Both the position numbers and the translations under genes were made by a program. This document shows positions 24,484 to 32,857 of a DNA stretch of 64,000 bases, one piece after another. Source of the stretch: DAOPZJ01 sp964587625 (GTDB lineage Bacteria > Bacillota > Clostridia > Oscillospirales > JAKOTC01); assembly GCA_964587625.1 (NCBI GenBank), contig CAZPLU010000006.1, positions 1 to 64,000 on the forward strand, given 5' to 3'. The notes below the pieces were generated by a model. It did not search any database and had not been told where the DNA came from. It saw only the letters and a program-made list of their open reading frames with translations. Within the stretch, counting starts at the first letter, position 1; every line of letters starts with the position of its first letter.

Positions 24484-25952
24484 ACATTCCTCGCCGCCTG
24501 ATACTGCGCCGTATTGATCCCCTCCCGCGCCGCGATATAGTCCAACGCGGTCTGAAAATAGGTTTCGACCGAGAACTCGATCGGCGTCGGAATAATATAG
24601 TGTTTTTGATAGGCATAAACCGAATTTTCATCTTCATCTTTTCCAATCATAACTTCCGTATCCCAGTTGCTGTCCTCATCCACATAAATCAATCCCCATC
24701 CCCAATACCATACGCTTCCGTCTGTTTTTTGCGCAAAATACAAATCGGTTGTTTCGGTAAACAACCGCTCGACATCTTCCATAATCTTTGTCGGCGGGCT
24801 GACGAGCATCTCCCCCGCTTTGGTGCGCTCCATAAAACTTTGGAGCCCTACATGAACACCCTCGTAACAGACGCCGCTACCCATGATGCCTCCGTCCGCA
24901 TATCCCCATGACCATAACGTTTGATCGGTTTTAAGGACAAAAAACCCCGCGCCGATGTATTCTGCTTGTCGGACATCCTCCATCACCAAAACCGGTACAG
25001 CGGTAAATACGGGATGGTTTTCAGGGTTCATCTGTCCGTTTCCGCCCAGCATTAAAACATCGTTTGAATTTTCTCCGCATGCATACAGCTTATGATCCGC
25101 GGTTAAATAAAACGTTGTGGCGGACGCCTCCCACATGTCGATCACATTTTCGGCAAGTTTATACGGCTCCTTGACAACGCAATCTTGCGTCGATGTATCA
25201 AGATCTCCATGCTCGCCGTTTCCGCACTGCCCGTACTCGTTTCCCCCGCAGGCCCACAGGGTTCTGTCGTCTTTTAAAAATAGCGCAGCGGCATGAAGCA
25301 TCGGATATGAGACCATCTTCTTGACGCCATCCATCAGCTTTTTCGGTTTTTCAACAATTTTTGTGGTCATGCTGCTGACCAAAAATGTCCAAACACTGCC
25401 GTCCTCTTTCAAAGCGAAATTTTGATAACTGTATGTAAAATCCCTTACCCCTGTCAAAATGAATTGCTCGCTCAATGCATAAGAATCTTTTAACGCGATG
25501 TTTTCGCTTTCAGGCACCGCGTACAATTCTCCGTCCTGTGAAATATATAAGCTGATACCAACTTTCGCAATGTTTTCTTTAACGACACGCGGAACACAGG
25601 GATCTTTGCTCATGAGTTTGCTCCATTCGATCATTTCCCCGTTTCGTGTGAGCCCTCTGTTCCCCAACACAATCGTAGCGACATCGGAATAAATTTTCGT
25701 CGGGATGTTGTTATAGAGAACCTCTGTGCCTTGACCGATGGAATTCCCCAAATATCCTAACGCGCCCGCATTGCGTCCGTCATATCCCCAAGTGTACAGA
25801 TCGCCGTTATTGTCGATAAATGCTCCGTATCGATTTGTTATAAGAACCTCCGGCAACTCCGGTTGATGCGCGTCCAGTTGAACCGCCTTCGCCTTTGCAC
25901 AGCCGCCGAGCAAAAGAAGTCCCGCCAACATGGCAAGAAATATTTTCTTCAT
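24468..25952 (-). CDS. RCC1-repeat lipoprotein 10
   Basis: A 494-residue lipoprotein with lipobox LLGGC (Cys18). RCC1 motifs include LYTWGYDGRNAG, LWACGGNEYGQCGNGEHG, LYACGENSND, LWSWGYADGGIMGSG and VWYWGWG. The C-terminal tail is REGINTAQYQAARN. It is the first gene of the locus on the minus strand, about 130 bases downstream of a sigma-A promoter, and heads a 10-9-permease 3 transcript. No secreted-protein gene or structured leader precedes it. Confidence 0.85.
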   Translation of the reverse strand: MKKIFLAMLAGLLLLGGCAKAKAVQLDAHQPELPEVLITNRYGAFIDNNGDLYTWGYDGRNAGALGYLGNSIGQGTEVLYNNIPTKIYSDVATIVLGNRGLTRNGEMIEWSKLMSKDPCVPRVVKENIAKVGISLYISQDGELYAVPESENIALKDSYALSEQFILTGVRDFTYSYQNFALKEDGSVWTFLVSSMTTKIVEKPKKLMDGVKKMVSYPMLHAAALFLKDDRTLWACGGNEYGQCGNGEHGDLDTSTQDCVVKEPYKLAENVIDMWEASATTFYLTADHKLYACGENSNDVLMLGGNGQMNPENHPVFTAVPVLVMEDVRQAEYIGAGFFVLKTDQTLWSWGYADGGIMGSGVCYEGVHVGLQSFMERTKAGEMLVSPPTKIMEDVERLFTETTDLYFAQKTDGSVWYWGWGLIYVDEDSNWDTEVMIGKDEDENSVYAYQKHYIIPTPIEFSVETYFQTALDYIAAREGINTAQYQAARNVDDQE

Positions 25953-26080
25953 AATGGTTCCCCCTGCGATAAATATCGTTTTTCGGTTGCGAAACCAAAA
26001 CCCGCATATAAGTCCGGTCCGTCTCGGTCTTTACCCCGTCGTTCACTTTTCGCCTGCCTTTTTCCGTCCTGTGTATTTAT

Positions 26081-26109
26081 AGTTTACTCCATCCCGATGC
26101 TCCTGTCAA
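26081..26109 (-). promoter_or_regulatory. sigma-A promoter upstream of RCC1 gene 10
   Basis: Minus strand TTGACA, 17 bases, TAAACT. The remaining ~200 bases up to the CarB-DapF gene hold only the terminator described next. Confidence 0.55.
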
Positions 26110-26206
26110 GATTTAACAGCCGCTTTCCCCAAATATTTTCCCAATCACTCCGAATCGCTTCTCTCATATTTACTCATTGCCCTCATTCTTCGGTGGTTCA
26201 TGATGC

Positions 26207-26232
26207 AAAAAGACCGGCGGTTTCCCGCCGGC
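26207..26232 (-). terminator. terminator of the arg-car operon
   Basis: CCGGCGG-GAAA-CCGCCGG followed by TCTTTTT on the minus strand, about 90 bases after the stop of the CarB-DapF gene. Confidence 0.75.
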
Positions 26233-26318
26233 CATCATTATCCTGTCATTTTTCGTGGATTGATATTGTTTTTCGTTTGTTGAACGAAGAATCCTGTGCG
26301 AATAGCCGTTTCCGGCGA

Positions 26319-29300
26319 TCAATACTCCACAACGCCCTCGTAGACCAGCTTGGTGTCGCCGGTCAGCGTGACGCCCTCGTCGGTGTAGTTGACCGTCAGG
26401 TCTCCGCCGCGCAGCTTGACCGTAATATCCTCGCCCTTCGCGCAAAAGCCGTTTTCGACCGCCGCGACGACCGCCGCGCAAGCGCCCGTGCCGCACGCCA
26501 TGGTCTCGCCGTTGCCGCGCTCGTAGACCCGCATCTTAATGGTGCTCCTGTTGACCACGCGGATGAATTCGGTGTTGACGCGCTCGGGGAAAATCGGGGC
26601 GTTTTCAAACTGCGGTCCGACGGTCTCGATGTCAACACCGTCCACCCGTTCGCAAAACACCACGCAGTGCGGATTCCCGACGTTTACGCAGGTGATCCGA
26701 TAGTCCTTCCCGCCGATCAGAACCGGATAATCGATCACCTTTTCGGCATTGATCGTCGTCGGGATACGCTTTGCGGCCAGCTCGGCCTTGCCCATTCCGA
26801 CGCTGACGGAGGTCACTTTATTGTTGCGAACATAAAGTTTTAAGTTGCGGATTCCGCTCGCCGTCTCAATCGTCAATTTGTCGCGTCCGACGAAGCCGTT
26901 GTCGTATAAATATTTTCCGACCGAGCGGATGCTGTTTCCGGCCATTTTACCCTCGGAGCCGTCGCGGTTGAAAATGCGCATTTTCGCGTCGGCGATTTCG
27001 GATTTTTCGATCAGCACCAACCCGTCGCCGCCGACCCCGTAATGCCGGTCGCACAGGTCGATGCACAGCGATTCGGGACAGGTGATACGCCCGTCGAAGT
27101 TATCGATAAAGATATAGTCGTCGCCCGTGCCCTGCATCTTCATAAACTCGGTCTTTTGTTTTTCTTTGCGCATATGGTTGATGTCCACCAGTTCGGTGTT
27201 GCCGAGATTGAAGCGGCTGCGCACAATATCGGCGGCGGCGTTCGCCGTGTCGAGCGACGTAAAACACGGGATCGAAAGCAGCAGCGATTTGCGGCTGAGC
27301 GCGATAAAGTCCTCCACCGTCTCGTCCATCAGCGCGCCGGTGTAGACCGCAAAGCTGATCCTGCCGCTCTCGAGCAAATCGAACGCGTCTTTTTTGACGT
27401 CGTTCACCACAATTACATCGATGCCGAGGTTGCGGATGGCCTCCGCGGTGTCCGGCGTGGCGTAGAGTTCGAACTTGAGGTCGTCGAGCTTTTTGGCCAG
27501 CGAAACGATCTCGAACCGGTCATGGACGTCAACGCTGATGAACACGCCCGCCGGTTTTCCGGGCGAAGGCGCCTTCAGGCGCTTGCCCGAGGCCGCGATG
27601 CCTTTGAACAGCGCCTCGTTCAGCGTCTTTCCGATGCCCAATACTTCTCCGGTACTCTTCATCTCCGGGCCGAGATAGGCGTTCGCATCAGCCAGTTTTT
27701 CAAATGAAAACACCGGCGCCTTGACCGCGAAATAGGGCGGGATGCGGTAAAGCCCGATGCCGTAGCCGAGCGAAGCCAGTTCTTTCCCGACCATGACTTT
27801 GGCGGCTAAATCCGTCATCGGAACGCCGGTGACCTTGCTGATGTACGGCACGGTGCGCGAGGCGCGCGGGTTGACCTCGATCACATACAGCCCGCCCTCG
27901 CTGATCAGGTATTGGATGTTGACAAGTCCCTTCGTTCCGAGCGCCAGCGCCAATTTGGCGGAACAATCGGTGATGGCCGTCATCATCTTGTCGTTGATGT
28001 TATACGGTGGGTAGACCGCGATCGAGTCGCCGCTGTGCACGCCCGCCCGCTCAATATGCTCCATGATGCCCGGGATCAGCACGTCGCGCCCGTCGGAGAT
28101 CACGTCGACCTCGAGTTCCGTGCCCGGCATGTATTTATCGACAAGCACGGGGTTTTCGATGCCCCGCGCCAAAATCCGCTCCATATAGACGCGGACCTCG
28201 CTTGCGTCATGCACGATCTTCATATTTTGCCCGCCGATCACATAAGACGGGCGCAGCAAGACCGGATAACCGAGCTCGTCCGCCGCTTTCAGCGCCTCTT
28301 CGAGCGTGTTCACGCCGAAGCCCTTGGGGCGGCGGATATTAAATTGTTCCAGCAGCGCGTCAAACCGCTCACGGTCCTCGGCGATGTCGATGCCTTCCGC
28401 CGAGGTGCCCAAAATATTCACGCCGTTTTGGTCTAAAAACTTGGTCAGCTTGATAGCCGTCTGCCCGCCGAACGCCACGACGACGCCCTTGGGTTGTTCG
28501 ACCCGGATGACGTTCATCACGTCCTCGGGGCAGAGCGGCTCGAAATACAGCCGGTCGGCGGTGTCGTAGTCGGTCGAGACGGTCTCGGGATTGTTGTTGA
28601 TGATCACGACGTCGTAGCCCATCTCCTTGAGGGCCCAAACGCAATGCACCGAGGAATAGTCGAATTCAATCCCCTGCCCGATGCGGATCGGCCCGGAGCC
28701 CAGGACGATGACGACGGGTTTGCCCGAGCGCTTGAACGTCCGCGCCTCGCAGACGGTCTCGCAGGTCGAATAAAAATATGGCGTCTCGGCGTCGAATTCC
28801 GCGCCGCAGGTGTCGACCATCTTGTAGGCGAACTCGCGGCGCCACGGCAGCGTTTTCAGACCCGCGAGCCGCGCGAGCGCCCCGTCGGTGTAGCCGAATT
28901 TTTTGCCGGCCAAATATAGCCCGTCATTCAGGCCGTTTCGGGCGAGCTGCGTTTCATAGTCGGCCAGCTTCGCCATTTTACAGATAAACCACTTGTCGAT
29001 TTTGGTAACTTGGTTTATTTCCTGAACCGGAATCCCCGCTTTCAACGCCTCGAACACCGTGAATAAACGGCGGTCGTCAACGCGCTTCAGCCGCTCTTGA
29101 ACCGGCTCATCGTCAAGCGGCGTCGCGTTCAGGGTGTCCAGCGAGATCTCCGCGCCCCGCACGGCCTTCATCAGCGCCATCTCGAAGGTCGGCGCAATCG
29201 ACATGACCTCGCCGGTGGCCTTCATCTGGGTGCCGAGTTTTCTCGACGCGCCGAAAAATTTATCGAACGGCCACTTCGGCAGCTTGACGACGACGTAGTC

Positions 29301-30350
29301 GATCGTCGGCTCGAAGCAGGCGCAGGTCTTGCCGGTGATGTCGTTTTTGATCTCGTCGAGGGTATAGCCGAGCGCGATCTTGGTCGTGATTTTGGCGATC
29401 GGGTAGCCGGTCGCCTTGGAGGCCAGCGCGGAAGAGCGCGACACGCGGGGGTTGACCTCGATGACGGCGTAGTCGAAGCTGTCGGGGTCGAGGGCGAACT
29501 GGCAGTTGCAGCCGCCGACGATGCCGAGTGCCGAGATGATGTGCAGCGACGCCGAGCGCAGCATCTGGTATTCCTTGTTGGAAAGCGTCAGCGCCGGGGC
29601 GACGACGATGCTGTCGCCGGTGTGAACGCCGACCGGGTCGACGTTCTCCATGCTGCACACCGCGATCACGTTGCCGGCCGCGTCGCGCATGGTCTCGAAC
29701 TCGATCTCCTTCCAGCCGTAGATATACCGCTCGACCAGAATCTGACCGATCGGCGAGGCGTCGATGCCGGCCGCCGCCGCCGTTTCCAGTTCTTTTGGCG
29801 TATCGGCGACGCCGCCGCCGGTCCCGCCGAGGGTATAGGCGGGGCGCACGATGACCGGATAGCCGATCTTTTCCGCGATTTTTAACGCGCCGGGAACCGT
29901 GTGCGTGATGTCGGACGGGATCACCGGCTCGCCGATGGCCTCCATGGTCTGTTTAAACAATTCCCGGTCCTCGGCCTTTTTGATGGCCTCGACGTTGGTG
30001 CCGATCAGCCGCACGTTGTGCTTTGCCAAAAAGCCGTCGCTCTCCAACTGCATCGAGAGCGTCAGCCCGGTCTGCCCGCCGAGCCCGGCCAGCAGCGCGT
30101 CGGGTTTTTCTTTTTCGATGATCCGCTTCAGCGTCTCGACGGTCAGCGGTTCCAAATAAATTTCGTCGGCCAGCGCGTTGTCGGTCATAATCGTCGCGGG
30201 GTTGGAATTGACCAGCACCACGTTGACGCCCGCGTCCTTCAGCACGCGGCACGCCTGCGCGCCCGCGTAGTCGAATTCGGCCGCCTGCCCGATCACGATC
30301 GGGCCGGAGCCGATCATCAAGACCTTTTGAATCGTCTTATCCAACGGCAT
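26319..30350 (-). CDS. carB: carbamoyl-phosphate synthase large subunit fused to diaminopimelate epimerase
   Basis: A 1343-residue fusion. Residues 1 to ~1055 are a complete CarB: two ATP-grasp halves (starts KVLMIGSGPIVIGQAAEFDY and VVIVLGSGPIRIGQGIEFDY) and a C-terminal allosteric MGS-like domain. From ~1065 the frame continues without a stop into full-length DapF (MKMQGTGDDYIFIDNF). The epimerase half keeps NPHC, the RVNTEF motif and ERGNGETMACGTGACA with the second catalytic Cys. The usual first active-site motif CGNGxRC reads AGNSIRS, so the first catalytic Cys is missing. CarB makes carbamoyl phosphate for arginine and pyrimidines with CarA. DapF interconverts LL- and meso-diaminopimelate for lysine and peptidoglycan. 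Last gene of the arginine operon. Confidence 0.9.
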   Translation of the reverse strand: MPLDKTIQKVLMIGSGPIVIGQAAEFDYAGAQACRVLKDAGVNVVLVNSNPATIMTDNALADEIYLEPLTVETLKRIIEKEKPDALLAGLGGQTGLTLSMQLESDGFLAKHNVRLIGTNVEAIKKAEDRELFKQTMEAIGEPVIPSDITHTVPGALKIAEKIGYPVIVRPAYTLGGTGGGVADTPKELETAAAAGIDASPIGQILVERYIYGWKEIEFETMRDAAGNVIAVCSMENVDPVGVHTGDSIVVAPALTLSNKEYQMLRSASLHIISALGIVGGCNCQFALDPDSFDYAVIEVNPRVSRSSALASKATGYPIAKITTKIALGYTLDEIKNDITGKTCACFEPTIDYVVVKLPKWPFDKFFGASRKLGTQMKATGEVMSIAPTFEMALMKAVRGAEISLDTLNATPLDDEPVQERLKRVDDRRLFTVFEALKAGIPVQEINQVTKIDKWFICKMAKLADYETQLARNGLNDGLYLAGKKFGYTDGALARLAGLKTLPWRREFAYKMVDTCGAEFDAETPYFYSTCETVCEARTFKRSGKPVVIVLGSGPIRIGQGIEFDYSSVHCVWALKEMGYDVVIINNNPETVSTDYDTADRLYFEPLCPEDVMNVIRVEQPKGVVVAFGGQTAIKLTKFLDQNGVNILGTSAEGIDIAEDRERFDALLEQFNIRRPKGFGVNTLEEALKAADELGYPVLLRPSYVIGGQNMKIVHDASEVRVYMERILARGIENPVLVDKYMPGTELEVDVISDGRDVLIPGIMEHIERAGVHSGDSIAVYPPYNINDKMMTAITDCSAKLALALGTKGLVNIQYLISEGGLYVIEVNPRASRTVPYISKVTGVPMTDLAAKVMVGKELASLGYGIGLYRIPPYFAVKAPVFSFEKLADANAYLGPEMKSTGEVLGIGKTLNEALFKGIAASGKRLKAPSPGKPAGVFISVDVHDRFEIVSLAKKLDDLKFELYATPDTAEAIRNLGIDVIVVNDVKKDAFDLLESGRISFAVYTGALMDETVEDFIALSRKSLLLSIPCFTSLDTANAAADIVRSRFNLGNTELVDINHMRKEKQKTEFMKMQGTGDDYIFIDNFDGRITCPESLCIDLCDRHYGVGGDGLVLIEKSEIADAKMRIFNRDGSEGKMAGNSIRSVGKYLYDNGFVGRDKLTIETASGIRNLKLYVRNNKVTSVSVGMGKAELAAKRIPTTINAEKVIDYPVLIGGKDYRITCVNVGNPHCVVFCERVDGVDIETVGPQFENAPIFPERVNTEFIRVVNRSTIKMRVYERGNGETMACGTGACAAVVAAVENGFCAKGEDITVKLRGGDLTVNYTDEGVTLTGDTKLVYEGVVEY

Positions 30351-30412
30351 GAAATGAAAATCCTGCCTTTCTTTAAAATGGCTTTCATCAATCAGAGATT
30401 CTTCAGACTTCA

Positions 30413-30490
30413 GGGAACAAACTGCGGTTTGTTCCCCGGAAGAATTGCGCGTGAGAGCAATTCTTCATAAGAACTGCGTCCGCAGTTCTT
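30413..30490. repeat. three consecutive hairpins between carA and carB
   Basis: GGGAACAAAC/GTTTGTTCCC (30413-30436), AGAATTGC/GCAATTCT (30441-30464) and AAGAACTGCG/CGCAGTTCTT (30469-30490). The last lies inside the end of carA. The adjoining GCTCAGAATGACA resembles the ends of the repeats at 32593-32851. Confidence 0.65.
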
Positions 30491-31565
30491 TGCTGCGCTC
30501 AGAATGACAATTATTATCCATCAGTTCGCAGAACCGATCGAACAAAAACGCCGTGTCGTTCGGTCCCGAGGCCGCCTCGGGGTGAAACTGCACCGAAAAA
30601 GCCCGCATGTCGGGGTAATCCACGCCCTCGCAGGTGCCGTCGTTGACGTTCACAAAGCGAACCGCGCCGTTTTTAACCGAATCGGAGACGACCGCGTAGC
30701 CGTGATTTTGGCTCGTGATAAAAGTTCTCGTTCCCAGCAAGTCGCGCACGGGTTGATTACAACCGCGGTGGCCGTATTTGAGTTTTACGGTCTCGCCGCC
30801 TTGGCTGAGCGCGAGTAACTGATGGCCGAGGCAGATGCCGAACATCGGCACTTTTCCGACCAGTTTGCCCAATTCTTGAATGGCCTCCGTGTTTTCGGCG
30901 GGGTCTCCGGGGCCGTTTGACAGCATCACGCCGTCCGGCTTCAACGCCAAGACCTGTTCGGCGGTCATATCGGACGGCACAGCGGTCACCGCGCAGCCGC
31001 GCCTGTTCAATTCACGGATGATGTTGTGTTTCGCGCCGTAATCGATTAAAACCACCTGATACCGGGTCTCACCCCGCGCCGGAAATTCCTCGGTCTTGCC
31101 GCAGGTGACGCTTTTCACCGCGTCGATAATCCGATAATTTTGAATCCCGCTGAAATCTTTCGGAACCGCATCGCAGAGCATGGCGTTCATCACACCGCGC
31201 TCGCGGATCAGCTTGGTGATCTCTCGGGTATCCAGACCGCAGATCCCCGGGACGCCGTTCTTTTTTAAAAAGGCGTCCAGATCATACTGGGCGCGAAAAT
31301 TAGAGGGCGTGTCGCACCACTCATGGACGACATAGCCGTTCACGCGGCATTCCCCCTCGAAGTCGGCCTCGATGACGCCGTAGTTGCCGATCAGCGGAAA
31401 GGTTTGCAATACAATTTGCCCGTAGTAACTCGGGTCGGTCAGCGTCTCGATATAGCCGCACATGCCGGTCGTGAAGACCAGCTCTCCGACGCGGTCCGCG
31501 TCCGCGCCGAAAGCGGCGCCCTCAAAAACCGTCCCGTCCTCCAGCGCCAAAAATCTTTTTTTCAT
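30465..31565 (-). CDS. carA: carbamoyl-phosphate synthase small subunit (glutamine amidotransferase)
   Basis: A 366-residue CarA. The N-terminal half is the CPSase small-chain domain, and the C-terminal half is a class I glutamine amidotransferase with the nucleophile motif FGICLGHQLLAL and the His-Glu pair in VQFHPEA. It supplies ammonia from glutamine to CarB. The start has AAGGA upstream and the gene is 18 bases behind argF. The last ~16 residues (NCHSERSKELRTQFL) are not family sequence: they translate a dispersed palindromic repeat that has replaced or extended the native 3' end. Confidence 0.93.
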   Translation of the reverse strand: MKKRFLALEDGTVFEGAAFGADADRVGELVFTTGMCGYIETLTDPSYYGQIVLQTFPLIGNYGVIEADFEGECRVNGYVVHEWCDTPSNFRAQYDLDAFLKKNGVPGICGLDTREITKLIRERGVMNAMLCDAVPKDFSGIQNYRIIDAVKSVTCGKTEEFPARGETRYQVVLIDYGAKHNIIRELNRRGCAVTAVPSDMTAEQVLALKPDGVMLSNGPGDPAENTEAIQELGKLVGKVPMFGICLGHQLLALSQGGETVKLKYGHRGCNQPVRDLLGTRTFITSQNHGYAVVSDSVKNGAVRFVNVNDGTCEGVDYPDMRAFSVQFHPEAASGPNDTAFLFDRFCELMDNNCHSERSKELRTQFL

Positions 31566-31583
31566 ATGGTTTCCTTTTCGTTT

Positions 31584-32570
31584 TTATCCCAGCGTGGCCG
31601 CCATCACGGCTTTGATCGTGTGCATGCGGTTCTCGGCCTCGGCGAACACGACCGACTGTTTCCCCTCGAACACGGCATCGGTGACCTCCATGCAGTCCCG
31701 GGAGAATTGCTCGCCCATTTCGCGGCCGATCTCGGTTTTCAGGTCGTGGTAGGCCGGCAGGCAGTGCATGAAAATCGCGTTTTCCCCCGCGTTCGCCATC
31801 ATTTTTTCGTTGACCTGATAGGGCGCGAGATCGTTGACGCGCTCCTGCCAGACCGCAATTGGTTCGCCCATCGAGACCCATACATCGGTGTAAATCACGT
31901 CCGCGCCTTTTGTCGCCTTGATCGGGTCGGTCTCGAACGCGATCCTCGCGCCGCTCTCTTTGGCGATTTCTTCGCAGGTTTTGATCAGCGCCGGGTCGGG
32001 AAAATATTTTTCGGGCGCGCAGAGGGTGCAGCATAGCCCCATTTTGGCACAGCCGACCAGCAGCGAGTTGCCCATATTATACCGCGCGTCGCCCAGATAG
32101 ACAAGGTGAATTCCCCTCAGATGTCCGAACTGTTCTTGGATTGTCAAAAAGTCCGCCAGAATCTGCGTCGGGTGGAATTCGTTGGTCAGCCCGTTCCAAA
32201 CCGGCACGTCGGCGTATTTTGCCAATTCCTCGACAATCTCCTGCCCGAAGCCCCGGTATTCGATGCCGTCGAACATGCCCGAAAGCACCCGCGCGGTGTC
32301 GGCGATGCTCTCCTTTTTGCCAATCTGCGAACCCGACGGGTCGAGGTAGGTCGCGCCCATGCCGAGGTCGCGCGCGGCCACCTCAAAGGCGCAGCGCGTG
32401 CGGGTGCTGGTCTTTTCAAAGATCAGCGCGATCTGCTTTCCCTCGCAGAGCTTGTGAGAAATACCGGCTTTTTTTTGCGCTTTCAGTTGCGCAGCCAATT
32501 CAAGCAATCCGCCGATCTCCTCCGCCGAGAAGTCCAGCAGCTTTAAAAAATCCCTGCCTTTTAAATTCAT
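31584..32570 (-). CDS. argF: ornithine carbamoyltransferase
   Basis: A 328-residue enzyme joining carbamoyl phosphate and ornithine to give citrulline. The carbamoyl-phosphate loop STRTRCAFEV, the HPTQ motif, the ornithine-binding DVWVSMGE region and the catalytic HCLPA motif are all present, at the usual family length. GGAGA precedes the start. It sits between argD and carA, so citrulline synthesis and carbamoyl phosphate supply are cotranscribed. About 290 bases separate it from argD, filled by two palindromic repeats. Confidence 0.95.
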   Translation of the reverse strand: MNLKGRDFLKLLDFSAEEIGGLLELAAQLKAQKKAGISHKLCEGKQIALIFEKTSTRTRCAFEVAARDLGMGATYLDPSGSQIGKKESIADTARVLSGMFDGIEYRGFGQEIVEELAKYADVPVWNGLTNEFHPTQILADFLTIQEQFGHLRGIHLVYLGDARYNMGNSLLVGCAKMGLCCTLCAPEKYFPDPALIKTCEEIAKESGARIAFETDPIKATKGADVIYTDVWVSMGEPIAVWQERVNDLAPYQVNEKMMANAGENAIFMHCLPAYHDLKTEIGREMGEQFSRDCMEVTDAVFEGKQSVVFAEAENRMHTIKAVMAATLG

Positions 32571-32592
32571 ATCGCATTCTCCTTTTTATGAT

Positions 32593-32716
32593 TGTCATTC
32601 CGAGCGCAAGCCGAGGAATCTCGGTACCATAAAGTTTTCGGGTGTTTTTCCATCGGCTTCTATGTGCCGAGATCCTTCGACTTTGCGCCGCAAACGGCGC
32701 TCCGCTCAGGATGACA
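32593..32716. repeat. palindromic intergenic repeat, copy a
   Basis: Begins TGTCATTCCGAGCGCAAGCC and ends CGCTCAGGATGACA, so its ends are inverted repeats; an inner pair GAATCTCGG/CCGAGATCC adds a stem. It is directly followed by copy b. Confidence 0.75.
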
Positions 32717-32722
32717 AGGTTC

Positions 32723-32851
32723 TGTCATTCCGAGCGCAAGCCGAGGAATCTCGGTACCATGAGGTTTTCGGGGATCGTCTCCATCGACTTCTATGTGCCG
32801 AGATCCTTCGACCAGAGCGTCACGAAGGGACGCTTTTCGCTCAGGATGACA
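32723..32851. repeat. palindromic intergenic repeat, copy b
   Basis: Same ends and inner stem as copy a, with a diverged centre, six bases after it and seven bases before the argD stop codon. Such TGTCATTC-type elements are common dispersed repeats in Clostridia (general knowledge). No protein is encoded. Confidence 0.75.
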
Positions 32852-32857
32852 AAACGC

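Noticed and set aside
1..26000. CRISPR array or simple tandem repeat as the cause of the repeated look of the region
   Set aside because: Repeats are whole paralogous genes and leaders of hundreds of bases, not short direct repeats with spacers.
26493..26843. Long open frames on the plus strand opposite carB-dapF and the arg genes
   Set aside because: They are antisense shadows of strongly supported genes, with arginine/alanine-rich translations and no ribosome sites.
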